This document shows positions 1 through 8,599 of a stretch of 51,217 nt of DNA, piece by piece; the stretch's first letter is position 1; every line of letters starts with the position of its first letter. The notes under the pieces are model-generated. The model searched no databases. It was not told the DNA's origin and was given only the letters and a program-made list of their open reading frames with translations. Both the position numbers and the translations under genes were made by a program. Source of the stretch: a virus. The stretch spans positions 1 through 51,217 of IMG/VR virus record IMGVR_UViG_3300011115_000598. The stretch is one strand, 5' to 3'.

Positions 1-1016
1 ACTTCAGATTGAAGTTCTAAAAGTTCTGCATTTTTCTTTGTGGCAATGACAATTGCTTTACGGCAATCTGCTAACTTAGATTCTTTATCTTGAATATGTT
101 TCTCTTTTTGAAACTTTGGTAGATTCTGACCACAGCACTTACATAATGCATTTTCTTTTAAAGATTCAATCTCTTCAACTAAAGCAGTTTCTAATACTTC
201 TGCTTTTGTTAACATTGCAGGAACATCTTTTAGAGCACTTAGGCTTGTTAACTTCTTGGTGAGTTTAGCCGATACATCTTTTAGATTCTTTTCATGCTTT
301 GCCTGAAGCACATTATCATTTGCAATCTTAGATGTGTAATCTTGAATAGAAGATTCAATAGCCTTTATCTCTTCTACTGCGGTAGTTTGAATTGTTTCTA
401 ATACTTCTTTTTGAGACTTAATCTTTTCATGAACAATTTTTAATAAACTTTCCTGTTCACCAAGCGATAGTTTAAGACTTGATAGTTGTCCTTTAACATA
501 CAGATTCATATCAGCAAGAATATCAAGGTTAAGCAGACCTTCAATGATCTTACGCCTTTCAGAAGGAGTCAGTTGCATGAAAGGAACAAAGTTTGATTTA
601 CCAAGAATTACTACCTGCTTGAATGCTGCATAATCAAATCCAAGAATATTTTCTTCAAACATCTCTTGGTAATCTTTAGTCTTAGCATTCTGGTCAAGCA
701 TTTCTCCATCTTTGAAGATCTCAAAGAATTTTGGTGCAAGACCACGGCGAACTAGGAAATGACAGTTAGACTTCTTGAATTCAATTTCAACAACACATTG
801 CTTGGCATTCACTGTATTAATAAGTTGTGGAATATTAATAGGTCTGAATGGCTTTCCAAACAAACCAAAGCACAAAGAGTCTAATAAAGCAAAAGACTTA
901 CCATGTCCATTAGTACCTGTGACTAAAGTTGTTTTATAATTATCAAGTTTGATCTCAGAAAAATTATTACCAAATGAACCAAAGTTTTTAAAACGAACTG
1001 TTAGAAAATCTATCAA
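1..1016 (-). CDS. 46: gp46-like recombination nuclease ATPase subunit (Rad50/SbcC family), partial
   Basis: The frame runs off the left edge, so only the N-terminal 338 residues are present. It has a Walker A motif GTNGHGKS at residues 34-41, a Q-loop segment (QVVILGKSN), a long coiled-coil-like stretch, and a CxxC zinc hook at C292-C295, all expected for Rad50/SbcC proteins. With gp47 it should form the complex that resects DNA ends for recombination-dependent replication. The start is inferred as TTG: an in-frame stop lies just upstream, an AAAGGA ribosome binding site at 1023-1028 sits 6 nt before it, and TTGA overlaps the stop of gene 47. The C-terminal Walker B lobe lies outside the window. 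Identity is firm from motifs and neighbours. Confidence 0.93.
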   Translation of the reverse strand, partial: MIDFLTVRFKNFGSFGNNFSEIKLDNYKTTLVTGTNGHGKSFALLDSLCFGLFGKPFRPINIPQLINTVNAKQCVVEIEFKKSNCHFLVRRGLAPKFFEIFKDGEMLDQNAKTKDYQEMFEENILGFDYAAFKQVVILGKSNFVPFMQLTPSERRKIIEGLLNLDILADMNLYVKGQLSSLKLSLGEQESLLKIVHEKIKSQKEVLETIQTTAVEEIKAIESSIQDYTSKIANDNVLQAKHEKNLKDVSAKLTKKLTSLSALKDVPAMLTKAEVLETALVEEIESLKENALCKCCGQNLPKFQKEKHIQDKESKLADCRKAIVIATKKNAELLELQSE

Positions 1017-2059
1017 TCTTCATCCTTTGACATTGCGGCATTATATGCTGAGTTTATAATATCAGCAAGCACATTTTTATTAATTGATTTCTCTATAACT
1101 GTATCAATCTCTTCATGAAGTAACTGTAGAGTATCTTTATGAATATCCACAGCCACTAGATCTGGATTTGCAGTCACATCTTCAGTCACAGACAATTCTG
1201 CTACCCCTGCTTCATAAAATTTATCCATGTACTTCTCAAAGGCTGGACCTTTAGTTCTATTCTTGATAAAGATCTTAACATATGTATCTTTAAACTTTGA
1301 GTAGTCTAACTTTTCTGGGTTGGCTTCATCGTAGTCAAGCGTATAGAAAAGCCTTTTTGGATTCTCAATAAATTCAAGCGTTCTTGTTGCAAAATCAAAT
1401 ACATGAAATCCTTTGGCTTCCCAAACGTCTGAGAAAGCCATCTGGTACTGTGATCCCAAGTAATGTATATTGTCCCGACTAGATTTAATGTGATAATGAC
1501 CAGTAAGAACATATTCAAATTTGTCAAAATGTTTTGGGTCATAGCCATGCTCAATAAAGATACCGCGAATACTCTGAAAGCCACACAACTCTAAATGCCC
1601 TAATAGTAGAGAGCAAGTGGTGTTGGTAATAAACTCTGCCGATTGAATTTGATTCTCTGGATTAATCCAAGGCAATAATGCCACACAACCAGCAGAGGTT
1701 TGAATCTCTATTGGTTCTGAATGAATCTCCCAGTTTGAATACTGTTGTGCAATTTCTTGTAAGGAATTGACTGTATTGTTATTCTTATAGTATGTATCAT
1801 GATTACCACAGATGGCAATACACTTTACGCCAAGATCTTGAAGTGGTTCAAAGAACCTTGTACGAACTTGTTGAAGTGTCTTAAAATTAATATATTTTCT
1901 ACGATCAAAAACATCACCTAGATGAAAGATGGTCTTAATATCGTTCTCTTTAATATATGGAAATAACTGTCCCTCAAAGAAGGACAGAAAGTATTCCAGG
2001 ACTATTGGGGAATCTGCTTTGTACCCAAAATGGGTATCGTTAAGAATAATTGATTTCAT
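1013..2059 (-). CDS. 47: gp47-like recombination nuclease subunit (Mre11/SbcD family)
   Basis: 348 residues. It carries the metallophosphoesterase motifs in order: D8-x-H10 near the N terminus, GDVFDRR at 48-54, GNHD at 85-88 and GHYH at 187-190. These residues bind the two catalytic metals in Mre11-type nucleases. The protein partners with gp46, encoded immediately downstream with a 4-nt TTGA overlap, to process double-strand ends during recombination-dependent replication. Its start overlaps the stop of the gp55 gene (ATGA), so 55, 47 and 46 look translationally coupled. Length is close to T4 gp47. Start is the ATG at the beginning of the conserved first beta strand (MKSIILND). Confidence 0.95.
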   Translation of the reverse strand: MKSIILNDTHFGYKADSPIVLEYFLSFFEGQLFPYIKENDIKTIFHLGDVFDRRKYINFKTLQQVRTRFFEPLQDLGVKCIAICGNHDTYYKNNNTVNSLQEIAQQYSNWEIHSEPIEIQTSAGCVALLPWINPENQIQSAEFITNTTCSLLLGHLELCGFQSIRGIFIEHGYDPKHFDKFEYVLTGHYHIKSSRDNIHYLGSQYQMAFSDVWEAKGFHVFDFATRTLEFIENPKRLFYTLDYDEANPEKLDYSKFKDTYVKIFIKNRTKGPAFEKYMDKFYEAGVAELSVTEDVTANPDLVAVDIHKDTLQLLHEEIDTVIEKSINKNVLADIINSAYNAAMSKDED

Positions 2060-2625
2060 AGATCCAATGTTGGTTTTTTAGATTTACGAGTCCGTTTTCC
2101 TTTTTTTGGTTTAAGCATAATATCAAATCTATCCATGTCAGAATCGGTTAAACCAAAGAAATCCCTACGACCAATATCAATTCCAGCATATGTTTCATTA
2201 AACCAATTATGAAAGTCTTTGTCATTCTTTTGTTCTGCAAATTTGTATTGAGTGTACTTTTCTCTTTTTTCTTTATTAATAATTCGAACAAAGGAAAACC
2301 AACAAATTTGAGTTAAGTAGCCAAAGGGGCTGGATGATTTAGTTGGATCAAAATTATCAACATATGTTATGCAGTTTAAAACGGCATCTGATACCATTTC
2401 TTCTCTGTAATGATAATTTGCAAAGTTTGGACGAAAAGATAGGCGAGTAGCAATTTTTAAAATGCACTCACCTATATAATCTGGTAACTTTGGTTTCTTT
2501 TTACCAATAGTTTCTGCCTCTTGTGTTTTGGTTTTATGTATAATTAAAGCATCTAATAGATCTTGATTACTCACGTAATCAGCATCTGATGCATTTTTCT
2601 TTTTGTATTTCTTTTTCACACTCAT
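2056..2625 (-). CDS. 55: gp55-like late sigma factor
   Basis: 189 residues, matching T4 gp55 in length and pattern: a basic N terminus, then a sigma region 2-like segment (about residues 75-125) containing NFDPTKSSSPFGYLTQ, followed by a KEKREK basic patch. In T4 this small sigma directs host RNA polymerase to TATAAATA late promoters, aided by gp33 and the gp45 clamp. The C terminus is very basic and ends TLDL, reminiscent of the clamp-binding tail of T4 gp55 but shorter. No Shine-Dalgarno is visible; a TATAAT directly abuts the ATG, so a GTG two codons in (2617-2619) may be the true, leaderless start. The gene overlaps 47 by ATGA. TATAAATA-like boxes elsewhere in the window support the role. 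Confidence 0.9.
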   Translation of the reverse strand: MSVKKKYKKKNASDADYVSNQDLLDALIIHKTKTQEAETIGKKKPKLPDYIGECILKIATRLSFRPNFANYHYREEMVSDAVLNCITYVDNFDPTKSSSPFGYLTQICWFSFVRIINKEKREKYTQYKFAEQKNDKDFHNWFNETYAGIDIGRRDFFGLTDSDMDRFDIMLKPKKGKRTRKSKKPTLDL

Positions 2626-2653
2626 ATTATATACTGAATCCAGTCAAATGCAA
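2626..2653 (-). promoter_or_regulatory. Candidate early promoter for gp55-47-46
   Basis: Read on the minus strand: TTGCAT (2648-2653), a 16-nt spacer and TATAAT (2626-2631). The -10 box touches the annotated ATG of gp55, so the predicted transcription start (about 7 nt downstream) falls on the GTG third codon at 2619. The 16-nt spacer equals that of the other early promoters in this window. The -35 is a weak match, so confidence is moderate. Confidence 0.45.
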
Positions 2654-2657
2654 TAAA

Positions 2658-3551
2658 TTATCTAAGAGATCTTAGGTATATCCAATTTGTGCCATCAAAT
2701 GTATTACGGTATTTATATTCTCCGGGAGATTGTTTGCTACTTACAAACATATAAGTTCGATCTTTCATACAAAAACTTAAAAAACAAAAATCTCCATTAT
2801 TTCGTGGATGATTTATTGGATCGAGTCTGGCATCAACTAAATTATTTCCTAATTTATTAATCAATAATCCCGAAATAGATTGATCGTGTCTATGTCCAAT
2901 TTTACCATATGTTTTTATTTCATGATCCCAAGAACCAAGACCAGCACATTCTTCGATGGTATTCCAATGAAGCCACTCTTCAGCAAAAGCAACAGATTTC
3001 TTATTTTTTTGAAGAACAATCATACCTGATGCATGTTGCAAACAATACTTATATTCTTGCATTCCCATAATATCCATACACTTCTCTAATGTAAAATTTT
3101 CATGTGTATGATCGGCAATATGTGTGTTATTACATACCCATACTGCACTAGCACTAAGTATTCCACCATTATATTCACACATACTTTTTATAACTTCAAT
3201 ATCATGTATTCCAGGAATTATTTGTTTATTTTCCCACCATTCTGGAGATACATCATTGTAAATTAAAAAATCACCATCATTTAATTGCTTTAAACCTTCA
3301 CATATAACAAATGGTTTATAACATCTACCATTCAAAGCAGGATCAGGATTATCTAGAAGTTTTTTATTATTTTTATAAAAACTAGTTTGTAGAATATCTT
3401 CCCACTTCCAAAAAGCAAAATTGGTAATTCCAAATTGCGGATTATCTAGAAATAATTTTAATATTTTATCTTGTGTATCAGAATACTTTCCGTCTTTTCT
3501 CTTATACCTATCATCCGACACAGTAGTAAATAAAACTTTAGAAGATGTCAT
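2658..3551 (-). CDS. Putative GT-A-like glycosyltransferase, function unknown
   Basis: 297 residues. I do not recognise a named family with certainty. The central segment DGDFLIYNDV resembles the acidic nucleotide-sugar/metal binding turn of GT-A folds, and the later segment GHRHDQSISGLL resembles a pattern seen in transferases of polysaccharide clusters. No signal peptide or membrane helix is visible, so it should act in the cytoplasm. It is the last gene of the sugar cassette before gp55, 1 nt from the upstream epimerase gene, so it is part of the same transcript. Sugar transfer is inferred mainly from context. Confidence 0.5.
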   Translation of the reverse strand: MTSSKVLFTTVSDDRYKRKDGKYSDTQDKILKLFLDNPQFGITNFAFWKWEDILQTSFYKNNKKLLDNPDPALNGRCYKPFVICEGLKQLNDGDFLIYNDVSPEWWENKQIIPGIHDIEVIKSMCEYNGGILSASAVWVCNNTHIADHTHENFTLEKCMDIMGMQEYKYCLQHASGMIVLQKNKKSVAFAEEWLHWNTIEECAGLGSWDHEIKTYGKIGHRHDQSISGLLINKLGNNLVDARLDPINHPRNNGDFCFLSFCMKDRTYMFVSSKQSPGEYKYRNTFDGTNWIYLRSLR

Positions 3552-3552
3552 A

Positions 3553-4458
3553 TTAATTTGTACTCAACCAATCTTTTAAATCAATTGTGGGAGACCAGTT
3601 TAATTTATTTTTAATTTTTCTATTATTGGCTATTGTATCCCTAGCCTCACCAACTCTTGGTGGAATATGTGTAATTTTAGATAAATCTGTTTCTATTTGT
3701 TTAGCAATCCAATTTACAGAATAATTTTTACCAGTACCTACATTAAAAATTTCTCCATTAAGAGATTTATCATATGTTGCAGCAAGAATATTTGCAGAAA
3801 CAACATCATTTACATGAACGTAATCTCTAGTTTGTTCTCCGTCTCCAACAACCGTTAATGGTTGATTATTATCTTTTAATCTTTTAAATATACCGATAAC
3901 GGGAGCATATGGACCTTTCTTTGGTTGATTTGGTCCATAGACATTAAAATATCTTAAACATGCAGTATCAACACCATACATTGAACTATACATTTTACAT
4001 GCATGTTCAGCATTCCATTTACTTAATGAGTAAGAGTTTAAACAATCTGGTGACATTTCTTCATGTAATATCCCTGTATTTTTTAATCCATATATAGCAG
4101 AAGTTGTAGAAAGAACTAATCTTTTTACATTATGCTTTTTACATAAAGAAAGCATATTAAGAGTTCCAATTAAATTTGTTTCATACGCTTTAATGGGATC
4201 TTCAATACAATTTTGAATTCTTGCTTCTGCCGCTAAATGTAATACAAAATCTGGTTTAGATCTATTAAAAACATCAGAACACATTACATGATCAACCACA
4301 CTATAGTGATAATATTTTGCTTTAAAATTAAAATAAAATTCATCATGTGCGTCCGAAGATAAATCATCTATAACATATACATCATGTCCTTCGGATATTA
4401 ATCGGTTGACAATATTAGATCCAATAAATCCGGCTCCACCTGTTATAAGATAATTCAT
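3553..4458 (-). CDS. NAD-dependent nucleotide-sugar epimerase/dehydratase (extended SDR)
   Basis: 301 residues, the usual length for UDP-glucose 4-epimerase-type extended short-chain dehydrogenases. The Rossmann motif GGAGFIG lies at 7-13, DDLSS follows the second strand, and the catalytic Y143-x3-K147 pair sits in NSYSLSKWNAEH. LRYFNVYGP and the downstream GEQTRDYVHVND block are typical of the substrate-binding half. It probably epimerises or dehydrates a nucleotide-activated hexose for the transferases next to it. The exact substrate cannot be read from the sequence. It overlaps the upstream GT6 gene by ATGA and is separated from the downstream gene by 1 nt. Confidence 0.88.
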   Translation of the reverse strand: MNYLITGGAGFIGSNIVNRLISEGHDVYVIDDLSSDAHDEFYFNFKAKYYHYSVVDHVMCSDVFNRSKPDFVLHLAAEARIQNCIEDPIKAYETNLIGTLNMLSLCKKHNVKRLVLSTTSAIYGLKNTGILHEEMSPDCLNSYSLSKWNAEHACKMYSSMYGVDTACLRYFNVYGPNQPKKGPYAPVIGIFKRLKDNNQPLTVVGDGEQTRDYVHVNDVVSANILAATYDKSLNGEIFNVGTGKNYSVNWIAKQIETDLSKITHIPPRVGEARDTIANNRKIKNKLNWSPTIDLKDWLSTN

Positions 4459-5168
4459 GTTGTAATTCTAATTTCTTTATGGTTTTTATTTACGTGTAAT
4501 ATTTTTGTAATACCAAATAATGGCCACAATTCTGGTTGAGCATATGTGGGTGGAAGAATTTTTGTTGGAGGATTATTTATCATATATCTATTCATATAAC
4601 TTTCATCGTGCCAACGTGCAATATAATTTTCTCTTAAATTTTCTTCCGTTGCATCTCGTAATAATTTACACATATTTACAAATTCTGCTGCTCTACCACC
4701 TTGAAAACAATTTTGATAATAGTAACTTCCTTCATTTAACGGAACATAGGCTTTACTTTTTTCATTTCTATCATAAGGAAATTTTTCTGCTGCTATACCA
4801 TTAGTTGGAAACCCAGGATGGATGACACACACTCTATCACCAATAATATTATCATCAATATTATCTTTCATTAACATATCACAATCTATATGATACACGT
4901 AATCATATTCTTTTAAAATATTTTCTACTGTTGCATAATATTGATAACGTAATAAAGAAATTAATGGAAAAGGAACATGAGTAAGATATATTGATTGATG
5001 GTTTACTCTTCCAGATAGAGTATCAAATTCTTGTGGTAAATTTGTAAAACAAAGAAAATCTACGGTTGCAGAATTATCTGGAAAAGCATATATACACATG
5101 CTTTCATAAAGCTCTTTAGCCATGTTCACATATTTATTTGTTGCTATTGTTAGAAATGCTATTTTCAT
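4455..5168 (-). CDS. Family GT6 glycosyltransferase (ABO/alpha-1,3-Gal/GalNAc transferase type)
   Basis: 237 residues covering only the GT6 catalytic domain, with no membrane anchor, as in bacterial members. Diagnostic features are the DCD metal/nucleotide motif at 95-97 within DYVYHIDCDM, NCFQGGRAAEF around 153-163 (donor-site loop), and WHDESYMNRY at 186-195 followed by PPTKILPPTYA, which mirrors the WxDESxLNxY...PTKxLSPxY block of vertebrate A/B transferases. It likely transfers Gal or GalNAc in alpha-1,3 linkage. Family knowledge: many bacterial GT6 enzymes have NxN in place of DxD; this one keeps DxD. The start overlaps the end of the upstream GT4 gene by 35 nt. Donor sugar is not predictable with confidence. 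Confidence 0.85.
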   Translation of the reverse strand: MKIAFLTIATNKYVNMAKELYESMCIYAFPDNSATVDFLCFTNLPQEFDTLSGRVNHQSIYLTHVPFPLISLLRYQYYATVENILKEYDYVYHIDCDMLMKDNIDDNIIGDRVCVIHPGFPTNGIAAEKFPYDRNEKSKAYVPLNEGSYYYQNCFQGGRAAEFVNMCKLLRDATEENLRENYIARWHDESYMNRYMINNPPTKILPPTYAQPELWPLFGITKILHVNKNHKEIRITT

Positions 5169-6108
5169 TTATAAATTCTTTCACTATATCAAGATACTCA
5201 TCACATATAACAGACCAATCAAAATGGTCAACTGCGTATTTTCTAATATCTGCTCTATATTTATCGTTATCCCAAATAGCTTTTTGAATTACCGGGATAG
5301 CTGATTCGTTTAAACAACCATTAGGAAGAACATGTATAAATGGAAGGGTTCTGTCAAGATTAGCTGCAGCTGTTTCTGATACAACTAGACTCAACCCTGC
5401 AGACAACGCTTCTGGTACAACTAATGGAGCAGCTTCCCCATCGCTAAGTAAGACAAGACATTTGTAGTTTGTAAGATTATTATATAAATCCGGTTTGGTC
5501 CATATACCACCGTATTTGCATGTATTATTTTCTTGAAACCTATTATCAATAATTGGACCAACAAAATCAACCATACATTTGTTTTCACAAATATTTGATA
5601 GATCTGCTTGGCGTTTTCTTTGTTCAATTTTTCCTAAACACAATGCTTCTCTTGTAGAAATATCAGAATATCTAAAATCTTTTGTTCTAGCACCATTTCT
5701 TAATGTTTTTATAAAACCATTATATCCTGCAGATTTAAAAAGATTAGTAATTTCTGGAGCTAAAGCAATAATACCTTTACTATTCAATACACCATCAAAA
5801 ATATCTCTCCACCCATTATATGTCGGATAATATTCTTTTATATAACCGTAATGAGTAGTGGTACAAAAAGGTTTATTTATTATTTGAGTTAAAACTCTAG
5901 CATGGTCATCATATTGTAAGTGCACAAAATCATAATTGGTATTATTTATATGATTTGCGACAGCATACAAGTCTCTACTATTAATAATATCAACATGAAT
6001 ATTTTTTTCTTGTAAGTATTCATATTGATCCCATATTAAACTTTCAACAGCCCCCCAATTATTTGGGGGTATTGGCATTATTCCTGGACCGATTAAAGCT
6101 ATTTTCAT
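5134..6108 (-). CDS. GT-B glycosyltransferase, GT4-like
   Basis: 324 residues. The N terminus MKIALIGPG with a glycine-rich first loop (PPNNWGAVE) and the C-terminal EAAPLVVPEALSAG segment match the acceptor- and donor-binding lobes of retaining GT4 enzymes, where the E-x7-E pair contacts the donor sugar. It is cytoplasmic and shorter than typical GT4 proteins (350-400). GKIEQRKRQ at the domain linker marks the start of the second Rossmann lobe. Overlaps the following GT6 gene by 35 nt and is 2 nt from the preceding gene. Substrate unknown. Confidence 0.8.
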   Translation of the reverse strand: MKIALIGPGIMPIPPNNWGAVESLIWDQYEYLQEKNIHVDIINSRDLYAVANHINNTNYDFVHLQYDDHARVLTQIINKPFCTTTHYGYIKEYYPTYNGWRDIFDGVLNSKGIIALAPEITNLFKSAGYNGFIKTLRNGARTKDFRYSDISTREALCLGKIEQRKRQADLSNICENKCMVDFVGPIIDNRFQENNTCKYGGIWTKPDLYNNLTNYKCLVLLSDGEAAPLVVPEALSAGLSLVVSETAAANLDRTLPFIHVLPNGCLNESAIPVIQKAIWDNDKYRADIRKYAVDHFDWSVICDEYLDIVKEFINENSISNNSNK

Positions 6109-6110
6109 AA

Positions 6111-6872
6111 TTAATGATACTCTATTTTAAATTTAGTTTTGTCTACTGCATGCGTAAATAATATTTTCCAAAATCTTTGAAATTGATCGTGGTAATTTTT
6201 TCCAATTGCAACTAACATTTCTTGTTGTAATTTTATATCTTCAAATGTAATTTGCCCATAAAATAACTTTAATAATTCTTCATACAGTAATTTGGGGTGC
6301 CGTAAAATTAAGTCTTTGGAAACAGAAAAACAAGGACCGTGACCCCATAAAATCATAGGTTGTGGTAAAGGACAATCATGAAAAATTTTTAAATAAATTT
6401 CTGTTGATAAATTAAATATTTTATATTTTTCATAATTGTATTTAAATTTAGGATTATTTGATACAATGGTATAATACAAATGTGGGTAGTTTGTATTTTT
6501 TAAATATTTGTCTTTTTCTTTAATATTAGGAATCCAAATTGTATACTCTGCATGCTGTCCCACATCACAAAAATCAAAATTAGGACATTTATTTAAAAGA
6601 TTATTTAAATTACATCCTTCATGGTCATTCCAATTTGATTTTGTAAATATTATTTTATCAGATAATTTATCATAATTATTTACAATATGCCATAAAAAAG
6701 AATAATCACATCTACCATAATTTGGTATATTGATACACATTTTATTTAAATCCAAATTTTGTAAAACATTACCTTTATTATAAATTGTTATTAAAATATT
6801 TGATGGTATACTATTTATCCAAGATAATTGATGTTCATCATTATATGTTGATGTTACTATTTCAATTTTCAT
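6111..6872 (-). CDS. DUF3431-like protein, probable glycan-related
   Basis: 253 residues. The order of segments ITIYNKGN, IPNYGRCDYSFLWHIVNNYDKL and IIFTKSN resembles the DUF3431 pattern (YNKG, then NxGR with a histidine-containing helix, then an F-x-Q/K strand). DUF3431 has no assigned enzymatic role that I know of, but members occur among sugar transferases. Codon use is extremely AT-rich. A 42-nt gap upstream, one of very few gaps in the cassette, holds a candidate promoter. Function is not claimed. Confidence 0.55.
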   Translation of the reverse strand: MKIEIVTSTYNDEHQLSWINSIPSNILITIYNKGNVLQNLDLNKMCINIPNYGRCDYSFLWHIVNNYDKLSDKIIFTKSNWNDHEGCNLNNLLNKCPNFDFCDVGQHAEYTIWIPNIKEKDKYLKNTNYPHLYYTIVSNNPKFKYNYEKYKIFNLSTEIYLKIFHDCPLPQPMILWGHGPCFSVSKDLILRHPKLLYEELLKLFYGQITFEDIKLQQEMLVAIGKNYHDQFQRFWKILFTHAVDKTKFKIEYH

Positions 6873-6876
6873 ATTA

Positions 6877-6904
6877 ATTATACAATATAATAAAATAAAT
6901 ACAA
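6877..6904 (-). promoter_or_regulatory. Candidate internal promoter in the sugar operon
   Basis: Minus strand: TTGTAT (6899-6904), 16-nt spacer, TATAAT (6877-6882), then TAAT and the ATG of the next gene. Spacer length matches the other early promoters, and the site lies in one of the few intergenic gaps of the cassette. The region is so AT-rich that a chance match is likely. Confidence 0.3.
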
Positions 6905-6914
6905 TAATTAAATA

Positions 6915-7640
6915 TTATTTTCTATGATTTCTGTTATGAAAAATACATGATGAGACATCATATTCAGAATATAGTGGATTAATTTCAACTATTGGATTAC
7001 TCTCTGAAAGTAATAAACTAAATAAAACATCCTGCCAACCGACATGTTGACATTCTGTTTTATAAAATGTGTCATAAATTGAATATATTTTACTCCAAGT
7101 TGTATTAAAACCTTCAAGATATTTTATTCTTTTTATAAAATTGCCACCGCACATACCCCAACCAAAAATATTAAAATTTATATTATTATTGCACAAATAA
7201 TTTTTTATTTCTTTTGAAAATTTATTATTAATATTAGAAAATGTTACATCCGAACTAATTTTATTAATTTCTATTTGTGAATTAACAATAACATCATCTT
7301 CTAATAAAAAAATATATTCTGAATTAGACATAGTACAACAGTTATAAAATCGCTTTAAATATTGATCACTTTCATTTTTAGTCCAGCCGTATGGGTGACC
7401 ACCACTTAAATTATTTTTTCTATGTTCTAATACTAATGGGTGCGTGTGATCATAGTAACCAATATTCAATTCATCATGAACATAGTGGCAATTATATTTT
7501 TTTGCTAAATCACTAAAATCATCACCACCATCACTTATAAGATATATAAACTCAGTTGGATGATGTTCTCTAAATTTTGAAAGTACATAATCTGTTTTAT
7601 TTTTATTTTTATATACTTGATAATAAACGGAAAAATTCAT
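6915..7640 (-). CDS. GT-A family glycosyltransferase
   Basis: 241 residues. The first half reads as a GT-A nucleotide-binding fold: an N-terminal strand, ISDGGDD, a long helix, and EYIFLLEDDVIV, an acidic EDD motif that would hold the metal and donor diphosphate. A histidine/tryptophan-rich segment follows (CQHVGWQDVLFSLLL). No membrane segment. It overlaps the upstream paralogue gene by ATGA. It probably adds one sugar to the phage-directed glycan; donor and acceptor unknown. Confidence 0.65.
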   Translation of the reverse strand: MNFSVYYQVYKNKNKTDYVLSKFREHHPTEFIYLISDGGDDFSDLAKKYNCHYVHDELNIGYYDHTHPLVLEHRKNNLSGGHPYGWTKNESDQYLKRFYNCCTMSNSEYIFLLEDDVIVNSQIEINKISSDVTFSNINNKFSKEIKNYLCNNNINFNIFGWGMCGGNFIKRIKYLEGFNTTWSKIYSIYDTFYKTECQHVGWQDVLFSLLLSESNPIVEINPLYSEYDVSSCIFHNRNHRK

Positions 7641-8599
7641 ATTAGTTTTAATGCAGATTCTATTCTATTGATGTAAGTATGATTGTCTTTAATATATTTC
7701 ATGGAATTTAAAATAAATTTTTTATCATTACTTTTTTCTATTGCTTTATAAAAAAGATTTGCGGTATTCGGTTCATATAAACAGTGGCCTTCCAATTCTT
7801 TATAAACCTCTTCGCTATTAGTTGTACCTAAATGACCACCACTAATAGATTTAAAAGTTCTGCATGGAACATATCCATTTCTTAAATGTTCTTGTCCACG
7901 TATATCAATACCTATAAGAGATTTTTTTGTTCGTAATATAACTTCTTCTTCAGGGAGTGGATTAGCAAATGGGTCATTGTGAATAAATGGAATATTATTT
8001 TTTTCACATTCTTTTATAAATGGAAGAAAAGTACTATAATTTTCACATCTTCCTACTGAAGAAATATTACCACAAAAATAAATTTTATTTTCTCTAGGAT
8101 AATTTACATCTTCAAAATTAATTTCATAGGGTAATTTGTTTGTTGCCCAAGTTATATAAAATTTGTCATAATCTTCAATAATATAATTAAAATAATCATT
8201 TTTTACTAAAACGTTTTGATATGTTTTTGGTTCATAATAACAACATTTTCCCACAGATACTGTATTTTTTTTATCTAAAGTATACGAATATACATGATCT
8301 TTGTGCCACACATGATTATATCTAACATCTATAAATTTTTTAACTCCCGCATTAATATATTTGGCTGGATTTGGACAAACATGTACAAAATATATACTAG
8401 ACGAGTTTAACGGTATATTTTTATCTGCAAAACCTTCGGTCCAAAATAAACAATTATTCCAATCAAAATTTTTTGGATAATCATCATCATGAAACCAATA
8501 TGTTTCATAATTTAAATGCTTAAAGGCTTTATAAAAAGCTTCATGTGCATAAGAATGCGTATGTGAGTGTAAAGGGTAGCCCCAAATAACAATTTTCAT
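7637..8599 (-). CDS. GT-B-like protein, tandem paralogue A
   Basis: 320 residues. It aligns end to end with the next upstream protein: both begin with a KI(V/I)IWG(Y/F)P strand, share the order TEG, YFVHV, IDxRY, and end with a (Y)VPCRxFKSIS(G/Y)GHLG block near residue 250. That C-terminal block looks like the donor-binding lobe of GT-B transferases, but I cannot place it in a numbered family. Overlaps both neighbours by ATGA. Likely arose by tandem duplication long ago, as the two copies differ widely outside the motifs. Probable sugar transferase, by context. Confidence 0.55.
   Translation of the reverse strand: MKIVIWGYPLHSHTHSYAHEAFYKAFKHLNYETYWFHDDDYPKNFDWNNCLFWTEGFADKNIPLNSSSIYFVHVCPNPAKYINAGVKKFIDVRYNHVWHKDHVYSYTLDKKNTVSVGKCCYYEPKTYQNVLVKNDYFNYIIEDYDKFYITWATNKLPYEINFEDVNYPRENKIYFCGNISSVGRCENYSTFLPFIKECEKNNIPFIHNDPFANPLPEEEVILRTKKSLIGIDIRGQEHLRNGYVPCRTFKSISGGHLGTTNSEEVYKELEGHCLYEPNTANLFYKAIEKSNDKKFILNSMKYIKDNHTYINRIESALKLI

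Noticed and set aside
1306-1584. 92-codon alternative frame inside gene 47
   Set aside because: It overlaps the conserved metallophosphoesterase sequence of the real gene and has no start signal.
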